Part shown: positions 7,001-7,561 of the stretch, in pieces
Position numbering within the stretch: the stretch's first letter is position 1
Layout of the letters: each line of letters begins with the position of its first letter
DNA from: an uncultured Flammeovirgaceae bacterium
GTDB taxonomy: Bacteria; Bacteroidota; Bacteroidia; Cytophagales; Cyclobacteriaceae
Assembly (NCBI GenBank): GCA_937138955.1
Contig: CAKZPJ010000130.1
Span: 1 to 7,561 of the forward strand
Direction of reading: 5' to 3'
Length of the DNA: 7,561 bases
Notes under the pieces: model-generated
What the model was told of the DNA's origin: nothing
Database searches by the model: none
Seen by the model: the letters and a program-made list of their open reading frames with translations, nothing else
Made by a program: the position numbers and the translations under genes

Positions 7001-7561
7001 TTACGTTGGCATCAAGGGTCGTGATCGGGTTACCACTATTATCTTGTAGGATGAGATTGAAGTCGGCTAGGGCAGTGGCTGGTGCGGAGGCATCGCTGAT
7101 GTTGGCGGTGTTGACGGTGATGGTGCCATCGCCACCGCAGGTAGTGGGATTGGTGGTTGATGCAGTCAGACTGATGGCGGGTGCTAGGGCGGGCACTTGT
7201 AGGGAAGCGGTAGCGGTACACTGGTTTCCGTTGCCGCTTTGGTCGGTGATTTGGACGGTGTACCATCCGGCGGTTAGTTGTTGAGCCAGCTGGTTGTTGG
7301 TACCCGTCAGGTTGGCCAGGATTTCATCAGCGGGGTTGGTGTTATTTTGTCCTAAGAACCACCGGAAAGTAAAGTTACTGGGATCAGTATCGCCGTCGGC
7401 AGTGCCGAGTGGGTTGGCCAGAAGCTGTCCGGTAGCCAGCGCGGCATTACCGCAGCTGTAGTCATCTTGCTGTACAGCTAAAGATACGTTGGGGTTTTGG
7501 TTGTCATCCACGATGGTGAGCGATAGGGTGTTGCTTGTCCAGCAGGTGTAGTTCTTACGCT
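4059..7561 (-). CDS. giant secreted Ig/SprB-like repeat protein with T9SS type B sorting domain (5' end outside window)
   Basis: The frame is open from the right edge (first full codon 7559-7557) to the TGA at 4061-4059, giving 1166 residues with no N terminus or signal peptide visible. A GTG at 7511-7509 could be taken as a start, but the frame continues upstream through RKNYTCWTSNTLS, a copy of an internal repeat, so that GTG is an internal valine. Residue numbers in this annotation count that valine as 1. Residues 7-1056 hold eleven repeats of about 80-100 residues, and residues 1057-1150 hold the gliding-motility-associated C-terminal (CHU_C) domain. Proteins of this build cross the outer membrane through the type IX system and act outside the cell in adhesion, gliding or polymer binding; the ligand here is unknown. 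The protein is acidic and rich in Thr, Ser and Asn, with very few Lys, as expected for an extracellular protein. It is convergent with the hydrolase gene, so it is not part of that operon. Confidence 0.93.
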   Translation of the reverse strand, partial: RKNYTCWTSNTLSLTIVDDNQNPNVSLAVQQDDYSCGNAALATGQLLANPLGTADGDTDPSNFTFRWFLGQNNTNPADEILANLTGTNNQLAQQLTAGWYTVQITDQSGNGNQCTATASLQVPALAPAISLTASTTNPTTCGGDGTITVNTANISDASAPATALADFNLILQDNSGNPITTLDANVTTTFNTVPPGSYRVLAQRKNYTCWTSNTLSLTIVDDNLPPTIDLVSIAPNVSCPGSSPSGSITASATGPNDGNTTDFSYTWYEGTTVAPAFQLSAANVDGSNPARIFDLIPGSYTLVVADLSSPAQGCTSQRTFIVGSVSISIDIEITFSDQVTCLESGSAYVSQTLVTDAVNGTVSENPEDFTYELLDVALNPVVNSGDGRPSNPYVNLAEGTYYIRATQTTGNICSSNLQSLEIRNRSTPPIVTINKISDQYSNNPDNTTWTGALSAVVSADPASPLDSATQNFTYTYAWYTEVEYPAGTSFSNIASPNQLDEGTYYVVATNTVTGCSSVASYGLSKIIVPPSASFAVDALPTCLADASILLSSVDHPYVVTDPTGFEFTLYQGQYPGTVISTVNGSATGSSLFTGLTEDTYYIEVYNQTLAIAGNVVQVDVIKNATDPVVILDVARYRPQQSCDPTIPNGVLGVESYEADYSIGNYSYQWYQGDEAIPANIIAGATEQELTGLAEGTYSVTVSNTTTGCSNFIVLEVEEVIAIPVVSVSSSPNTICDENLFNGSVSAQVVFINGGAPSGGSAQYQFDWYEGTNTNGTALSTRATLSGLAPGTYTVIASDLVNNGCISDPVTLEVGDQTNVAVLEISQDNPQENCSPALANGRLSATIRNTGQEVYDFRWFDETGSVISTSASVQNLSAQTYRVEATSPLTGCVLMAQHELIDEIKLIPDPIIQINNQQTRCDLPDGTVTAMIPSLIEDYEFFWYDSEGNQLQNNNPATEQTGLTAGTYRLQLLELRSGCRTNLVEFEILDETSLPEFEVDNRPVGCDQSEGYIRIIPYDASAIERVQWYTSTGNDIILEGNTLRGVEAGDYRYEVIATNGCIVSDYVVLERDICVFNAVTPNGDGSHDFLEIKSIELFPDNSVKIFNRAGALVYKADRYDNQNVRFEGVGNWGIYVGNNILPDGTYFYIIDKKDGSKALTGYLEVTR
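4062..4343 (-). other. T9SS type B (CHU_C / gliding-motility-associated) C-terminal sorting domain
   Basis: Residues 1057-1150 of the giant protein show the family's ordered landmarks: CVFNAVTPNGDGSHDFLEI at the start, FPDNSVKIFNRAGALVYKA in the middle, then GVGNWGIYVG, LPDGTYFYIIDKKDGS and the final GYLEVTR. This domain (PF13585 / TIGR04131 type, usually 80-95 residues) directs export by the type IX secretion system after Sec transport. Its presence implies that the genome carries T9SS genes; none are in this window. Confidence 0.93.
6563..6586. repeat. perfect 24-base palindrome inside the giant gene
   Basis: The half-site TCTCTATATCAA (6563-6574) is followed directly by its exact reverse complement (6575-6586), with no spacer. 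The flanking bases (A at 6562, C at 6587) break the symmetry. It encodes part of the strand SVSISIDIEITF (residues 308-319) at the start of repeat unit 4. It could form a cruciform or bind a dimeric protein, but it may be a by-product of alternating Ile and polar codons in a beta strand. Confidence 0.9.
6898..6952 (-). repeat. 55-base exact direct repeat, copy A
   Basis: This stretch is identical base for base to the final 55 bases of the window. It encodes RKNYTCWTSNTLSLTIVDD, the end of protein repeat unit 2. At the gene-downstream side the identity ends at 6897 (G against A at 7506). On the other side copy A continues into CAGCGTAAG-coding sequence, while copy B meets the window edge. Confidence 0.97.
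6898..7506 (-). repeat. 609-base two-domain repeat unit, GC-rich
   Basis: The 55 bases at 6898-6952 recur exactly at 7507-7561, setting a period of 609 bases (203 codons) that covers repeat units 1 and 2 of the protein. By hand count, 6901-7500 is about 56% GC (337 of 600). Sampled 60-base lines elsewhere in the gene (starting 4801, 5461, 6061, 6301, 6841) give 35-47%, although the line at 6781 reaches 58%. Codon choice changes too, with many more C- and G-ending codons on the coding strand. The unit appears to be a recently added or duplicated block at the N-terminal side. Confidence 0.75.
7507..7561 (-). repeat. 55-base exact direct repeat, copy B (cut by window edge)
   Basis: These last 55 bases repeat 6898-6952 exactly and in the same reading frame, encoding the end of a further protein repeat upstream of unit 1. 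The full length of the identity cannot be seen because the window ends while it is still perfect. Confidence 0.97.

Larger units (their letters stand above)
4344..7493 (-). repeat. array of eleven Ig/SprB-like protein repeats
   Basis: Each unit opens with a strand like PxIxLxxxxxxC, carries a mid-repeat YxWYxG or similar motif (e.g. YTWYEG, YQWYQG, FDWYEG), and ends with GLxxGTYxVxxxxxxTGC followed by a strand of the VxLEV type. Approximate residue ranges are 7-110, 111-206, 209-307, 308-408, 412-510, 513-607, 610-703, 706-800, 803-888, 891-975 and 977-1056. Nine units hold two cysteines 55-78 residues apart. Unit 5 lacks the first (retains Cys499) and unit 6 lacks the second (retains Cys526). 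The units are diverged at protein level except for the last two at the N-terminal side, which are repeated at DNA level. The fold is inferred to be PKD/Ig-like or SprB-like from the motif pattern; no search was run. Confidence 0.8.

Noticed and set aside
6985..7284. 99-residue plus-strand open frame and the overlapping 75-residue minus-strand frame at 7039-7266
   Set aside because: Both lie within the giant gene's GC-rich block, where stops are rarer. They encode low-complexity, family-less sequence and are shadows of the true frame.
7509..7511. GTG as the start of the giant gene
   Set aside because: The frame remains open upstream to the window edge and encodes another copy of the RKNYTCW repeat segment, and no signal peptide follows the GTG. 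It is an internal valine codon.
4344..7561. Regularly spaced repeats as a CRISPR array
   Set aside because: The repeats are long, coding, in one open frame, and mostly conserved only at protein level; they are protein domains and not CRISPR repeat-spacer units.

Overview
The window looks like chromosomal DNA from a Bacteroidota bacterium, probably a marine or soil Cytophagales-type organism. The evidence is a TonB-dependent outer-membrane receptor with a carboxypeptidase-regulatory-like plug extension, a LytS/LytTR two-component pair, a very large secreted repeat protein ending in the gliding-motility / type IX secretion (T9SS type B) C-terminal domain, and starts without Shine-Dalgarno sequences. 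No species can be named from the sequence alone.

Layout. Positions 1-1065 (minus strand) hold the first 355 residues of a TonB-dependent receptor that runs off the left edge. A 205-base divergent intergenic region (1066-1270) follows. It contains a candidate LytTR-type paired direct repeat (1176-1205) and a Bacteroidota-like promoter match (1236-1266). On the plus strand come a membrane-bound LytS/YehU-type histidine kinase (1271-2317), a LytTR response regulator overlapping it by 20 bases (2298-3005), and, 42 bases later, a dienelactone-hydrolase-family protein with a twin-arginine-like N terminus (3048-3938). A short convergent gap (3939-4058) holds a weak candidate bidirectional terminator. 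From 4059 to the right edge, the minus strand is one gene for a giant extracellular protein. At least 1166 residues are visible: eleven Ig/SprB-like repeats and a T9SS sorting domain. Its N terminus lies outside the window.

How the genes may work together. The kinase and regulator are almost certainly a cognate pair. The divergent receptor and the downstream hydrolase are plausible targets, giving a possible envelope-response module in which an outer-membrane importer and an exported hydrolase are controlled by a membrane sensor. This is inference from gene order and one candidate operator. The giant adhesin-like gene is convergent and probably regulated separately.

The most unusual features are in the giant gene. 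A 609-base, two-domain unit begins to repeat exactly (55 identical bases) up to the last base of the window. The same unit is distinctly richer in GC than the rest of the gene, which suggests recent expansion or import of N-terminal repeats and possibly an assembly break inside a longer tandem array. Nothing here amounts to a clearly new defence, mobile or RNA system. No tRNA, rRNA, CRISPR array, insertion sequence or integrase was seen.
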